From: Saccoglossus kowalevskii
Taxonomy: Eukaryota > Hemichordata > Enteropneusta > Harrimaniidae
Assembly (NCBI RefSeq): GCF_000003605.2
Contig: NW_003143794.1
Coordinates: forward strand, 456,275 to 478,147
Direction: 5' to 3'
DNA length: 21,873 nucleotides
Position 1 is the stretch's first letter; every line of letters begins with the position of its first letter. The translations under genes and the position numbers were made by a program. Shown piece by piece: positions 12,401 through 19,481 of this stretch. The notes under the pieces were generated by a model, which was given only the letters and a program-made list of their open reading frames with translations, had not been told where the DNA came from and ran no database searches.

Positions 12401-14965
12401 TAATATCTGGATGGTGTTCTTTGTTACATTAACTTGCTTCCCTGCAGTGCTTGTACAAGTGGAAACTAGTGATGAGGATCCCAGTGACTTCAAATGTGAG
12501 TGAATAAATCTATCAATAATACTAGTGTTGTATCCATGAATTGTGGTAGAGGTATAGCTATACTATTTTGTATTGCCTAAATTTGATATTTCATACAATG
12601 CGATATTAGGCTTATTATCAGCGGTTTTATTTTTGCAAAATTAACCATAGAATGCATTGTTTTCTTACTAAACCAGTGAATTTGAAACCTAATAACACTG
12701 CATCATTAAATCCATGAAAGTTTATTCACTACACAAATAGGCTAAATTTTGAGTGTACAAAATGTGTTACTTCTAACACTTAGTGTTGCTAAATTGTTTA
12801 AAGAGCTAGCCAAGACTTCAAAATGACTGTCACTCTTAATTTTAGTCAAATCTGTGTCTGTGACAATATGTCCTTTCAAGGCAGACAAAAGTTAACACAC
12901 AAGCAACATTTATTTACATAGTAATAGATGAGCAGGATATTCAAATTTATTTCCCATGATGCATTTGTGTCAGACAAAACTTGTTCGTTTAGAACCACAT
13001 TAAGTCCATTTGTAATATAATTTTTTTCTTCTTTTATTTGTAGTGAAATACTTTACCCCAGTGACTTGTTTTTTGTTATTCAACCTCTGTGACTTTGTTG
13101 GCAGTATCTTTCCAGCCTGGATCAGATGGGTGAGTGCAAATTATCATATTAAGATCATTAGATTCAATGTTCCCCTATATACATGTACATGTATACTGTA
13201 AATCGTAAAATTAGCATATCAATAACTTCTGTTCTTCTGTTGCAATTCCATGCATGGTGGTATGCTTAAAGCGGGGGATCTCCACCTGCGCATACAGTCC
13301 TAAGCTACGATAACAAAGCATGTTGAAAAAACAAAGGATCATGGGTGATTATTAAGCATAGCCTGAAAGGCGACTATTATTTTTTATTTCCTTCCGTCTA
13401 CCCCCCCCCCCTTTATGTCTCTAACATTTTCTCAGAAATTCTGCAGCAGATATCAATAAAACTTCGCAGGATGATGAACAAGTTCCTGTTGAATATGCAC
13501 GTAATTTTTTTTCCAGATCTGAAAATCCTATGTGGATCTTTTTCAAGATTTTCATCGAAAATTACCTCTCCCGTACTGCACTGAGAGAACAACTGAGCAT
13601 GCTCAGAATAAATAATTAGCTTAGATTGTAATGCTGGGGTTTTTAGTGATGTCATGACCTGGTCATGACCTTGATCTGAATCAGTGGTAGATGGGTCGTA
13701 CCATAATCTCAGTAGAAAATGTAGACTGGTGTTAGGGCTACATTTTGATGGGAATTAACAAAGAAGTCAAGTTGTTATTAAAGATACATCAAGGTTTATG
13801 AATGCAGTTTCTTGAGAATGTATGAGACATAGTTTGGTTGCACTTGTGTACTCTGAGATTTTGGACCCGGGTCAATGAAAGTTTTCAGTTATCATATTAA
13901 GGGAAATCACTTTATGATGAGTTGTACCCACATAGAGTACATATTAATTCAATTTTTTGCAGATGTTTTATGTATTATTGTAACATGTGTATTTTATAAT
14001 TATATAACGAGGACCGTGGCATTCATGTCTTGTTTGTAAAAAACACACTATGGTCATTTCTGCATGTATGCACAGGTGATTAATGCCTCACTTTAAAAGG
14101 TTTATGCAAGAACACTTGTTTCAGTGTACCGGTAATTTTCCCTGCTGCAAAATGTGCAAACTTTCCTGTCTTATATGTTGTCACTTTTGTGAAATAATAT
14201 CTTTCTAGCTTTTAATTTAGCATTATAGATTTAAAAAAACAAGAAACAACACTTGTTTGTATTCATATGAAGTAATTATGTAATTTCTTTTCAGCCTTCA
14301 TCTGGACGTCTATGGATACCTTCCACTCTTCGGCTCATCTTTATTCCTATCTTTCTCTTCTGTAACTACCGACCATATGACAGGACACTGCCAGTTTTGA
14401 TAAACAACGACTATGTTTACATTGCTATTGTACTGGTGTTCTCCCTATCATCTGGTTATCTAAAGAGTTTGCCCATGATGGCTGCTCCAAAGTGAGTATT
14501 CAACTTTAACATTTATGATTGTTGGTTATCAAAGATGTCATGAAAATACAAGTTTGTTGATGCAATAAATTGCTAAATGATTACAATGTGTAGGTATTGA
14601 CAGAATCATAATTATTATTGTAGTGGTTCCGGATGTAGTATAAGGAATTTGTTTATATACACATATCACATCTTTGAAAGTTTTTAATATTAACGTTGAA
14701 TAATTTGGCACAACAAAACAAGGCCAATGTACATTACCGGTAATCGCCTATCTTAACTTTTCTATAATGTAAACATTATGACAAGATTGACTGAACTTCA
14801 GTCTGCACGTACTGCTAATATTTGTTTTCTGATTTTGTTTTCAGATTAGTGGATGCTGAGCATGCTTCAACAGCTGGTACTATGATGGCTCTCTTTCTCG
14901 TCCTTGGCATCTTCTGTGGTCTTAATTTCTCTTTAATTTGTCCTGTCATTGTTTCATTAGGATGA
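1216..14965 (+). CDS. SLC29A: Equilibrative nucleoside transporter (ENT/SLC29 family), 11 exons, 5' end outside window
   Basis: Joined exons 1216-1349, 2203-2297, 2742-2792, 3546-3631, 5745-5793, 7833-7930, 9433-9534, 12384-12495, 13044-13129, 14295-14491 and 14845-14965 give 1131 nt: 376 residues and a TGA, open throughout, all introns GT-AG. From family knowledge, ENTs are membrane carriers with 11 helices that move nucleosides or bases down their gradient. Visible landmarks: an NVS sequon at residues 9-11, as in the glycosylated first loop of human ENT1; QSSLFGLAGSLPAKYTQ in TM4-5; FPAV in TM7; FNLCDFVG in TM8; LPMMAAPK in TM10; STAGTMMAFF-like STAGTMMALF in TM11. The TM6-TM7 loop is short (about 30 residues, human ENT1 much longer). 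TM1 with PWN is missing, so the protein was probably about 415-420 residues. Oddities: Ser263 replaces the TM8 arginine, and Ser96 sits at the Gly154 position. It is closer to ENT1-3 than to ENT4. Family call very sure; subtype not. Confidence 0.96.
1350..2202 (+). other. ENT intron
   Basis: A unique-looking AT-rich intron. Besides the 47-bp repeat copy I see no gene, RNA or mobile element in it. Small ORFs here have no recognisable similarity. Confidence 0.7.
2035..2081 (+). repeat. 47-bp direct repeat, copy 2
   Basis: This is the second copy, 1034 bp from the first. The sequence just before it (GTTAGTAGGCATAAAG) partly repeats its own start, so a small local duplication is also visible. 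Confidence 0.95.
2203..2297 (+). CDS. SLC29A: ENT exon (TM3)
   Basis: The acceptor is CTTTTTTTGTAG and the donor GTAAGT at 2298; entry is phase 2 and exit phase 1. It encodes residues 45-76, KTMTKSRIGYSIILIILLF followed by VLTEVLAIIDTSS. The basic MTKSR stretch is the cytosolic turn before TM3, corresponding to the region of human ENT1 around SVRILGS. Confidence 0.93.
2742..2792 (+). CDS. SLC29A: ENT micro-exon (start of TM4)
   Basis: This is a 51-nt exon between an AG at 2740-2741 and the donor GTAAGT at 2793. It enters and leaves in phase 1. It encodes Trp77 (split codon) then PGIFYGITMGTIVIFN and the first base of Gly94. It is too short for ORF-length detection but is needed to keep the frame and complete TM4. 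Confidence 0.92.
2894..3105 (+). mobile_element. Palindromic MITE with TACTGTA termini (copy 1)
   Basis: The element opens with TACTGTAGAAGACTTTATTT and closes with AATAAAGTAGTTTACAGT, which are inverted. The interior includes GGAATTAATTTTTTGCTGAA and its inverse near the right end. It matches the element at 20191-20412 over most of its length in the opposite orientation. It has no coding capacity and is a non-autonomous DNA transposon of unassigned superfamily, 212 bp, in an ENT intron. Confidence 0.85.
3449..3486. repeat. (TA)19 microsatellite
   Basis: An uninterrupted TA dinucleotide run about 60 bp before the 3546 exon. Confidence 0.98.
3546..3631 (+). CDS. SLC29A: ENT exon (TM4 core and start of TM5)
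   Basis: The acceptor is TTTTATTCAG and the donor GTATGT at 3632. Residues 94-122 include GASAVYQSSLFGLAGSLPA and KYTQAVLAGQ, the best family signature in the window (human ENT1 has QGSLFGLAGLLPASYTAPI). The glutamine matching human Gln158 is kept at 3563-3565. The residue matching Gly154 is serine at 3551-3553. Confidence 0.96.
3664..4515 (+). mobile_element. Hairpin/tandem-repeat element, family HF2, complete copy
   Basis: The left end is an inverted pair, AGCTCCGCT at 3665-3673 and AGCGGAGCT at 3687-3695, with an inner GTCGA stem. A short TCGTCGTCCGTG stretch follows, then a tandem core with a period of 157-158 bp: ATTTTCGACTTCTTGTTAAA starts at 3901, 4058, 4216 and 4373, with a diverged earlier unit near 3745. 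The right end has one AGCGGAGCT (4482-4490), a small hairpin CAGCC-GATA-GGCTG (4495-4508) and CTTGTTT. No protein is encoded. The plan fits Helentron-derived non-autonomous elements (inference). The copy looks structurally whole. Confidence 0.85.
4577..5105 (+). pseudogene. LINE (non-LTR retrotransposon) 3' fragment: reverse transcriptase C-terminal region and 3' UTR
   Basis: The frame from about 4577 reads RDTWHQEWWEECSTMSRLNL, then EKYIISVSVNKHRKSLSN, SSHQIAIESGR, ERKCVLCNSRIIEDELYLIF and ECPIYQAYRDELL. The order IESGR..., a CxLC knuckle, (V/I)EDE and ECP is typical of the C-terminal domain after the reverse transcriptase in many invertebrate LINEs. After a stop near 4904 the homology continues in another frame (HTFIKLITSEVPITLCNLSK, FLY, stop, AFKLR), so a frameshift and stops are present. 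The 3' end carries GGGCCAGTGGCCTAGTATGG and CAATAA, like LINE tails. The 5' part is missing, as in typical 5'-truncated copies. Clade not assigned. Confidence 0.85.
5192..5574 (+). mobile_element. Degraded HF2 copy
   Basis: It begins near CTCCACTGTCGACATTCATC, a damaged form of the HF2 left end. Two diverged core units follow (CTTCTTGAAAATGCAAGTCT near 5263 and its counterpart near 5415). It ends in CAGCC-AACA-GGCTGCTTACTT, matching the HF2 right hairpin. It has the same orientation as the other two HF2 copies and is clearly older, being much more diverged. Confidence 0.75.
5745..5793 (+). CDS. SLC29A: ENT micro-exon (TM5)
   Basis: This 49-nt exon lies between TTCTGTTTTAG and the donor GTAAGT. 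It encodes GLGGTFVSIVSILSMA plus the first base of Ser139. It aligns with GLAGFFASVAMICAIAS of human ENT1, directly continuing the previous exon's AGQ. Confidence 0.94.
5794..6200 (+). other. ENT intron, unremarkable part
   Basis: AT-rich sequence with no recognisable gene or repeat; the short ORFs here look random. Confidence 0.6.
6201..7142 (-). mobile_element. Hairpin/tandem-repeat element, family HF3, reverse copy
   Basis: On the minus strand the left end is near 7140. It reads AGTACCCGTTCGGACC, then GTCCGAAAACGGGGACTTAT, a double hairpin. GGACGGACGCACG-type simple repeats follow, then core units with AAACTTGGTACATAGATTA and ATGGCCGACTGGCAGCCATC, and a right end AACGGGGACTGTGTCATTTT plus CAATGACTTG. 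The core motif CTATGTACCAAGTTTGAATG is near 6866, with variants near 6575 and 6727. GGAC-rich simple repeats lie at about 6632-6700. It is diverged from the 8295 copy internally, but the termini agree. No protein is encoded. Confidence 0.8.
7143..7832 (+). other. ENT intron between HF3 copy and exon
   Basis: Unique AT-rich intron sequence; no gene or repeat recognised. Confidence 0.6.
7833..7930 (+). CDS. SLC29A: ENT exon (TM6)
   Basis: The acceptor is TTTTGTTACAG and the donor GTGAGT at 7931; entry is phase 1 and exit phase 0. Residues 139-171 are STSSLQAAGVGYFGCALVVL then VICFISFIVMNRL. GYF and the closing (N/P)RL match human ENT1 TM6. The exon sits between two oppositely oriented copies of the same hairpin element (6201-7142 and 8295-9343). 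Confidence 0.95.
8295..9343 (+). mobile_element. Hairpin/tandem-repeat element, family HF3, forward copy
   Basis: The left double hairpin is AGTCCCCGTT (8296-8305), CGGAC/GTCCG, and AACGGGGACT (8321-8330). A GTGCGTGCGTC simple repeat follows. Core units start with (A)TGCATGGA-like words at 8401, 8572, 8725, 8888, 9039 and 9210, alternating between two diverged half-units of about 151-171 bp (dimer about 315-325 bp). The right end has AACGGGGAC (9314-9322), a near-perfect hairpin GTCATTG-A-CAATGAC (9325-9339) and TTGTTTT. The two open frames inside are tandem copies of the same non-coding unit, not genes. Structurally whole. Confidence 0.85.
9433..9534 (+). CDS. SLC29A: ENT exon (cytosolic TM6-TM7 loop)
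   Basis: The acceptor is TTTCCACAG and the donor GTAAGT; both ends are phase 0. Its 34 codons encode PFVKYYLHTTHIDDNEKTDF then TPKATPPFLQIFWQ. The KYY start matches the YRYY of human ENT1. The acidic and basic stretch is the central cytosolic loop, here much shorter than in human ENT1. Confidence 0.93.
9535..10275 (+). other. ENT intron, unremarkable part
   Basis: AT-rich, with no recognised gene, RNA or repeat. Confidence 0.6.
10276..12070 (+). mobile_element. HF2 element split by a nested transposon
   Basis: The left end has AGCTCTGCT (10277-10285) and AGCGGAGCT (10297-10305). Core units of about 157 bp follow until 10681 and resume after 11827 with ATATAGGTACTACTGGTAGACC-like sequence at the matching point of the unit. 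The right end has AGCGGAGCT (12038-12046), hairpin CAGCC-GACA-GGCTG (12051-12064) and CTTGTTT. Without the 1146-bp insert and one TATA, it is a normal HF2 element of about 650 bp. Confidence 0.85.
10682..11827 (+). mobile_element. Nested non-autonomous DNA transposon with CCGTACTTCCC termini
   Basis: The left end is CCATACTTCCCGAGTATAAG. The right end, reverse-complemented, is CCGTACTTCCCCCGAGTATA. The terminal word CCCGAGTATAAGCCC or a close form occurs about five times, in both directions, within the first and last 110 bp. Flanking TATA at 10678-10681 and 11828-11831 fits a target duplication, although the host is itself TATATA. The interior of about 950 bp has only short ORFs (minus 10952-11161, plus 11336-11539) that I cannot assign to a transposase or host protein. 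The superfamily is uncertain; a TA-targeting Tc1/mariner-like or pogo-like origin is possible. Confidence 0.8.
12071..12383 (+). other. ENT intron, last part
   Basis: Nothing recognised before the acceptor at 12382-12383. Confidence 0.6.
12384..12495 (+). CDS. SLC29A: ENT exon (TM7)
   Basis: The acceptor is CCTATTTACAG and the donor GTGAGT at 12496. Residues 206-242 are IKWQIFNIWMVFFVTLTCFP then AVLVQVETSDEDPSDFK. FPAV(T/L)V and the following acidic extracellular loop are as in human ENT1. It follows a 2.8 kb intron carrying a nested transposon pair. Confidence 0.95.
12496..13043 (+). other. ENT intron
   Basis: AT-rich and apparently unique; no element or RNA seen. Confidence 0.6.
13044..13129 (+). 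CDS. SLC29A: ENT exon (TM8, substrate-site helix)
   Basis: The acceptor is TTTATTTGTAG and the donor GTGAGT at 13130. Residues 243-271 include KYFTPVTCFLLFNLCDFVGS then IFPAWIRW. By ungapped alignment, human ENT1 Phe334, Asn338 and Asp341 are kept (Asp259 at 13091-13093). The position of human Arg345 is Ser263, codon AGT at 13103-13105. Confidence 0.95.
13130..14294 (+). other. ENT intron with a C12 tract
   Basis: A run of 12 C lies at 13401-13412 inside a somewhat more GC-rich stretch (about 13240-13680). That stretch could be an old unrecognised repeat, but I find no clear termini. The rest is plain intron. The two overlapping small ORFs at 13345-13655 have no recognisable similarity. Confidence 0.5.
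14295..14491 (+). CDS. SLC29A: ENT exon (TM9-TM10)
   Basis: The acceptor is TTTCTTTTCAG and the donor GTGAGT at 14492; entry is phase 0 and exit phase 2. It encodes 65 codons, with LWIPSTLRLIFIPIFLFCNY (TM9, keeping the helix arginine and the FCN end) and VYIAIVLVFSLSSGYLKSLP (TM10), then MMAAPK. It is the longest exon. Confidence 0.95.
14492..14844 (+). other. Last ENT intron
   Basis: Short AT-rich intron with nothing recognised. Confidence 0.7.
14845..14965 (+). CDS. SLC29A: ENT terminal coding exon (TM11 and stop)
   Basis: The acceptor is TTTGTTTTCAG. The split AA|A codon gives Lys337, then LVDAEHASTAGTMMALFLVL and GIFCGLNFSLICPVIVSLG, ending in TGA at 14963-14965. (E)xxTAGxxMAFFL is the ENT TM11 pattern, and the end of the protein matches the usual family C-terminus. 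Confidence 0.95.
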
Positions 14966-16490
14966 AATCTTATCAAAGTATATATAAAAACTGTATAAAG
15001 GATTCTGGATTGTTTGTTGTTACTGTAATAGCTTATTGTTAAATTAATCTGGTAAAGATGGGACTGATGGAACAGCTACTTTCAAAAAATAATATTTGTG
15101 TACTTTCAGTATTGTAAAAATATTATATAGTTTTCACTCGGTTGGAAAATGCTGCAGTTGTGTTTCCCAACTAATTTTTATAAAAGCCAGATTCACTATC
15201 TCATCGAATTCAGTAGTTATACATGTGAAGAAGGACATTTTCAGTATTATTGCATTAATATGTTTAATATAAGCCATGGCTTGATCAAGTTATCAAGGGG
15301 ATAAAAGTGCCGTGAATATCAGTGCTTACATAGCTGATATGAAATTTACTGGTAATGAGGGCATTGTTTATTATGTGAATAATAAGCTAGAATGACTTAC
15401 ATAATATAGAATGTCAAATAGATGGCATGTCAAGTTTATGCTTGTATTTTTATATACAACATTCTTTATTTTATCAATATTTACCCATATTTTATTAGCA
15501 GAATCCAGGTTAGGAGGCTGCTGTGTTTAGAAAACGTGTCAATATAACAGCTATTGATACAAAGGGTTACTCATTTACTAGAGAGGCTCAACACATGTAC
15601 TTACAAGGTATATCAATCATTTAAAAATAATTACTTAGGTTATCATGCGTGGTTTGTAACCTATTTTTAATATGGAATACAACCATTCTAATTTTTCTAA
15701 CTCCCTCCAGATTACCTCGTTTTTTAATTTTTTATGTACAATATGAATCGTATATAGTTTATTCTGTGAACATGTTTCCTGTATATCTGGAGTTTAATTT
15801 TTATTAATAATAAGCTTTTTATAATGTACACCTTTTATGTGCGATAGATTCGTGCATATTCTTGTATCTTGGGAGATATTATGACATATGTCATCTATTT
15901 AAATGTGTATTTCTTCATTGGGTGATAATACAAACGTTCACCCAACAGAAACAAATTATGCAGTTTTGTAACATTTTTTTCTTTGCCTTTGTAAAGTCGA
16001 AAAACATACATCCACTTCTGTGGGTAGATTATTTGTATGACTTGAAAAAAAAAAAAATTTTAACGAAATTGTTTCATATATTAATATATTATTTGAATAT
16101 ATAATTATAATTTTCTGACATTTGCACATAACAATATGCAAATTTATATTCATTAAAGAGACCTTGTATTTAGTCAATTATAAATATAGCACGTAAATAC
16201 ATCTATCTATTCAACAAGGTACCATAATTCAAAATGCAAATTTTATTTTTATGTCAAGGTTTGTTTTGTAATTTGGTCATGTTATATTTGCATGTTTATT
16301 TATGTATTTGTTATTGAAGGTCACCGTTAACTGAAATGCATGGTGATGTGAAAAAACACCAGTAACACAGCTATAAAATGCATAAATAATTACTTGTTTG
16401 ATTTGGTTTTTCTTGGCTACTGGCCTATATTGATGCACAGTATAAACCCAAGTCTGTGCTTGAATAAAATGACAATATCAGGTAGATTGT
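14966..16490 (+). other. 3' UTR of the ENT gene (approximate end)
   Basis: This AT-rich stretch of about 1.5 kb after the stop has no ORF resembling a known protein. Candidate poly(A) signals are ATTAAA at 16152-16157 and AATAAA at 16463-16468. The second lies just before a TTAA-bounded MITE at 16496. The end of the transcript is inferred. Confidence 0.5.
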
Positions 16491-16495
16491 GCTAG

Positions 16496-16629
16496 TTAAA
16501 GCTCGGTGGTCGTCGCGCAGCGCGTGTTCGAATTTCATGTAAATAAACAATGTATTTTACACGCGTTGTGTGCGTAGCTACGAGTCGCATATCGAAGAGG
16601 ACGCGGACGTGACGACTACCGTCCTTTAA
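16496..16629. mobile_element. GC-rich palindromic MITE with TTAA ends (copy 1)
   Basis: The element is bounded by TTAA at 16496-16499 and 16626-16629. Inverted ends read AGCTCGGTGGTCGTCGCG and, on the other strand, AGGACGGTAGTCGTCACG. The interior has CAGCGCGTGTTCGAATTTCA then TGTAAATAAAC, shared with the copy at 20654-20775. TTAA duplication is characteristic of piggyBac-type elements, so a piggyBac-derived MITE is a reasonable guess. Confidence 0.8.
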
Positions 16630-16745
16630 GTACTATGATGCTTAGTATTTACAATTGTGCTTTTTGTTTTGCAAAAGGATAAAGACCTTGTACTTCAAGT
16701 AATAAAAAACAATGTAAACAAACAAGTACTTTAGTGGTTTCATTT

Positions 16746-16831
16746 TTGACTGTCTTGTGCCTTCGCACATATGGGAGCACCATATGGGAGTTTGGCACGA
16801 CCCAGTTTGTCCATGTATGTATGTATGTATG

Positions 16832-16862
<31 letters not shown>

Positions 16863-16950
16863 GGTCTGCCAAAGCCTACAAAGATGCTCTGGATTAATGA
16901 GCAGACCTGATTAGTTTTAGGAAAAATGAATATCCCTGATTATTCAATTG
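16746..16950 (+). repeat. HF1 element, truncated forward copy
   Basis: It starts TTGACTGTCTTGTGCCTTCG and CACATATGGGAG, the same hairpin as at 698-725. An (ATGT)12 microsatellite follows, then part of a single core unit. GATGCTCTGGATTAATGAGC, AGACCTGATTAG and TTTTAGGAAAAAT match the reverse complement of about 525-590. The right end is lost at about 16950. Confidence 0.75.
16813..16860. repeat. (ATGT)12 microsatellite
   Basis: A perfect tetranucleotide run inside the HF1 copy, in the place where the other HF1 copy has (CACACATA)n. Confidence 0.98.
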
Positions 16951-17950
16951 GCCAGTAGAACAGGAGACATAAATGACCGTTTAAGTCTTGTTTAGACAAC
17001 AATGTGACTTAATTTAGTTTGTAGCAGTTGCTTGTTATGAATGTTATGAACATTTACTCATGTACTAGATCACACAGGAATGTGTTAAATTGTCAACCAG
17101 TAGATTATTTTGAAATTAGTAAACAGTATTTATACAATGATATTCAATGAGTATTTGCTTGGCATTCAATCTGTTTTTTTGACAGAAAATTTATAGAACA
17201 ATTTCAAACGAATCTATGATTTCATCTTATAAAATGTATTAAATTATTACAACCATAACTACATACAATTTTTCACCATGTGTTATCAAACACAAGATTG
17301 AGATATGATGCCTTTTTTGGGGGGGGGTGTTTTATGAAAAGTAGTTTGGTGACCACCTATTTTCTGTTTTTTTACCTTGCCCCGTATCATCAAAGATGGA
17401 AGAGAAAGGTATATTGAGGGGAAAATTTCGGTCTGGCATTGTCATAGTCGTCGATGTTGTTAATAATTGTTATTGCGTGCACAATAACTTTACTAATTAT
17501 ATTCCAAACTTTATCAAACTTGGTCACCTTATTCATTGGTATAAAGTCTTCTATCATGCAAAAATTGAGAAAATCTGATAAAAAATTGTGTCTGTTTCTA
17601 CTTGACTGATCACTGGTGATACACATTCAAAGGTCACTGATTCCAGTGGAAATATGCATTGTTGTATGTGTTCAATGATAAATCATTTATCTTGTAATAA
17701 TATCGTTGGTAATGTATCTCCCAAATCCCATAGGAATACTAGACTGGGTTCTAATGCCAACTTATGGAGAGAGTTGCACAGTCTGATACACATTTGCAAA
17801 CCTACCAATAAAATCTTTACAGAAAACAAGATGCCAGAAAATCAATATAAGCACTAATATGAACTGAGTAATTTGTTCCAGCTATTAGAACAGAATGATA
17901 GAGCTTTCATAATACTAATTTAAAAACACTTCGACAACACAAAGAGAATT
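16951..17950. other. Intergenic, no recognised feature
   Basis: AT-rich with a G9 tract near 17319. The plus-strand ORF at 17654-17857 (67 codons) has no recognisable domain, and the overlapping ORFs at 17390-17626 on the two strands look like chance. Confidence 0.5.
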
Positions 17951-18122
17951 TACTGTAAAAGGGTTTATTATTCACTGGGTTTTAATTTTGCTTATTTTGC
18001 TGACTGGAAAATGCACTAATTAAAACCCAGTGAATATGTAAAATTTAGCATAGCACACATTATCTAAATGATAAAACCGTGAATTTAAAACCCTGTGAAT
18101 ATTTAATAGTCCTTTTGCAGTA
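17951..18122. mobile_element. Palindromic MITE, TACTGTAAAAGG subfamily
   Basis: The left end is TACTGTAAAAGGGTTTATTA and the inverted right end is TACTGCAAAAGGACTATTAA. Inner inverted words TTCACTGGGTTTTAATTTTG and CAGTGAATATG surround the middle. It shares the TACTGTAAAA tip with the 2894 and 20191 elements but has a different interior, so it is a sister subfamily. Confidence 0.75.
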
Positions 18123-18299
18123 GTTGGGGGAAATATGGTTTACTTAATACTGTACATGGTCTAAAAAACAATGCCACATTAATAACCATCAAAGAAATCT
18201 TAGAAAGAACTCATGTGTGCTGAGAGTATTGGAGACGTATTAAAAATGAATTAGCTTTGAAACCAGTAGCACACTTTTTTGTCATTCAGCTACATTTTA

Positions 18300-19481
18300 C
18301 TTTCACTTACTGATACGACCCATTATTGTCATGATTATTTGTCAATAATTTGTTTCTAGCATAAGCCCTCACATCATTTCACCTTGGGGTTCCAAATCAC
18401 AACATACCTTTCCAGCAAGCATGACATCAGTAGCCCTTCGTATATCGTCTGTCACAGACTCTCTGAAGCCGTAAAAAATTTCAAATTTTGCTTTCACAGC
18501 CGAGGTATTAACACTGATGCATGTTTTCTTCAGTTCTCCAGCATTGAACATCAATGGAATGTATTACACAGATTAAGAAGTTGGCAATGATAACGACAAT
18601 AATAAGTACGGAAGACAACCATCAGTATCTCAACTTTAAACGTTTTCACTTTATTTCCCACATGGCATCATGAAAAAAATCAACTAATGACAATTTATTT
18701 GTTTAATTACACTGTACCTGATAAATACTGCGAATATTTACTATACACTAACTGTGTGAGATTACAACCATCGTCTAAAATCATATTAAGTGTCTGGCCA
18801 TCTCAAAAGACCAGAGTCTGCTGCATACACCATACAAATTCTTCATTTATATGTGGAATGAAGGGGAGCAACAAGGCTCATGCGGCTGTGCTGTGAATTC
18901 GATTTTCAGGGAAACAAGAGCAGGGCAACAGCGAGCAGCTATTTATGCACTAGATATCACCACGAAATTCAGATTGGCAGCATAGCAAGAAAAGCTTTTA
19001 AGAGTCAACAAATTTGTTGTCTTGTGGCCACGCTGGTGATCATCAGGTTAGGTGCATTCAGTTGCAATGAATAGCTTTCATGATACAATGGGCTAGCCGC
19101 GGCTATTATACTGCTGCCATGAAAGTGTCACTGGAACTGTGACGATTCCTTAGCACTTCCCTTGGCAACCAGTGACTCACTCAGAATTCAATTTGAGTGA
19201 AAGTCGAAACAGTTGCTCAGGTATTGAAAACACAAATATTAGAAAACTGAATTAATAAAACAAATCTTAGCACCGTGTATAAGTAGTGTCTCTATAAGCA
19301 CGGCTGTTTCCTTGGTAACATTTAAACACCCAGCAATTCTAGCACCGTCTAGTGGTTTGCTCGTTCCATACTTCTCTCTCATTTTTAGTAATCCTGGCAT
19401 TTCATTCTCGGCTAAAGAGATAACCATTCTTCCGGCCTCCGCCAGATTAATGTCTGCTATCTTATGAGCTGGTTTGGACAT
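18300..19481 (-). pseudogene. AHCY: Decayed S-adenosylhomocysteine hydrolase (AHCY) copy, N-terminal half
   Basis: AHCY splits S-adenosylhomocysteine into homocysteine and adenosine. Block 1 (19481-19266) is open from an ATG and reads [58 protein letters not shown] and VLIETLL, matching human residues 1-72. Block 2 (about 19156-19100) is weak: RHSSSDTF then PLY, like RWSSCNIF and PVY. Block 3 (18844-18717) reads EEFVWCMQQTLVF, a stop, then LNMILDDGCNLTQLVYSKYS. Block 4 (18569-18405) reads MFNAGELKK, VKAKFEIFYGFRESVTDD and RATDVMLAGKV, after a stop at the position of human His162, and fades by about 18300. Blocks are separated by unrelated spacers of about 109, 230 and 110 bp. The catalytic His55 position is Asn; the Asp190 position is Glu. 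The C-terminal half is absent. Stops, frame changes and lost residues make it a pseudogene. A retrocopy with later insertions is likely; a dead intron-bearing copy is the alternative. Confidence 0.88.

Noticed and set aside
16642-16872. Minus-strand ORF with TYIHTYIHTYIH repeats
   Set aside because: It is a translation of the (ATGT)12 microsatellite, not a protein repeat.
17654-17857. Possible small gene of 67 codons
   Set aside because: No recognisable domain, no splice context and AT-rich codons; nothing separates it from chance.
18405-18410. AAG|GTATGT at the end of AHCY block 4 as a real splice donor
   Set aside because: Weak homology (V then a GYG-like and GKGC-like stretch) seems to continue past it, and the block has a stop just upstream, so an active exon is unlikely.
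18300-19481. A functional adenosine-handling pair of AHCY and ENT genes
   Set aside because: Metabolically attractive, but the AHCY copy has stops, missing segments and a lost catalytic His; proximity is most likely chance.
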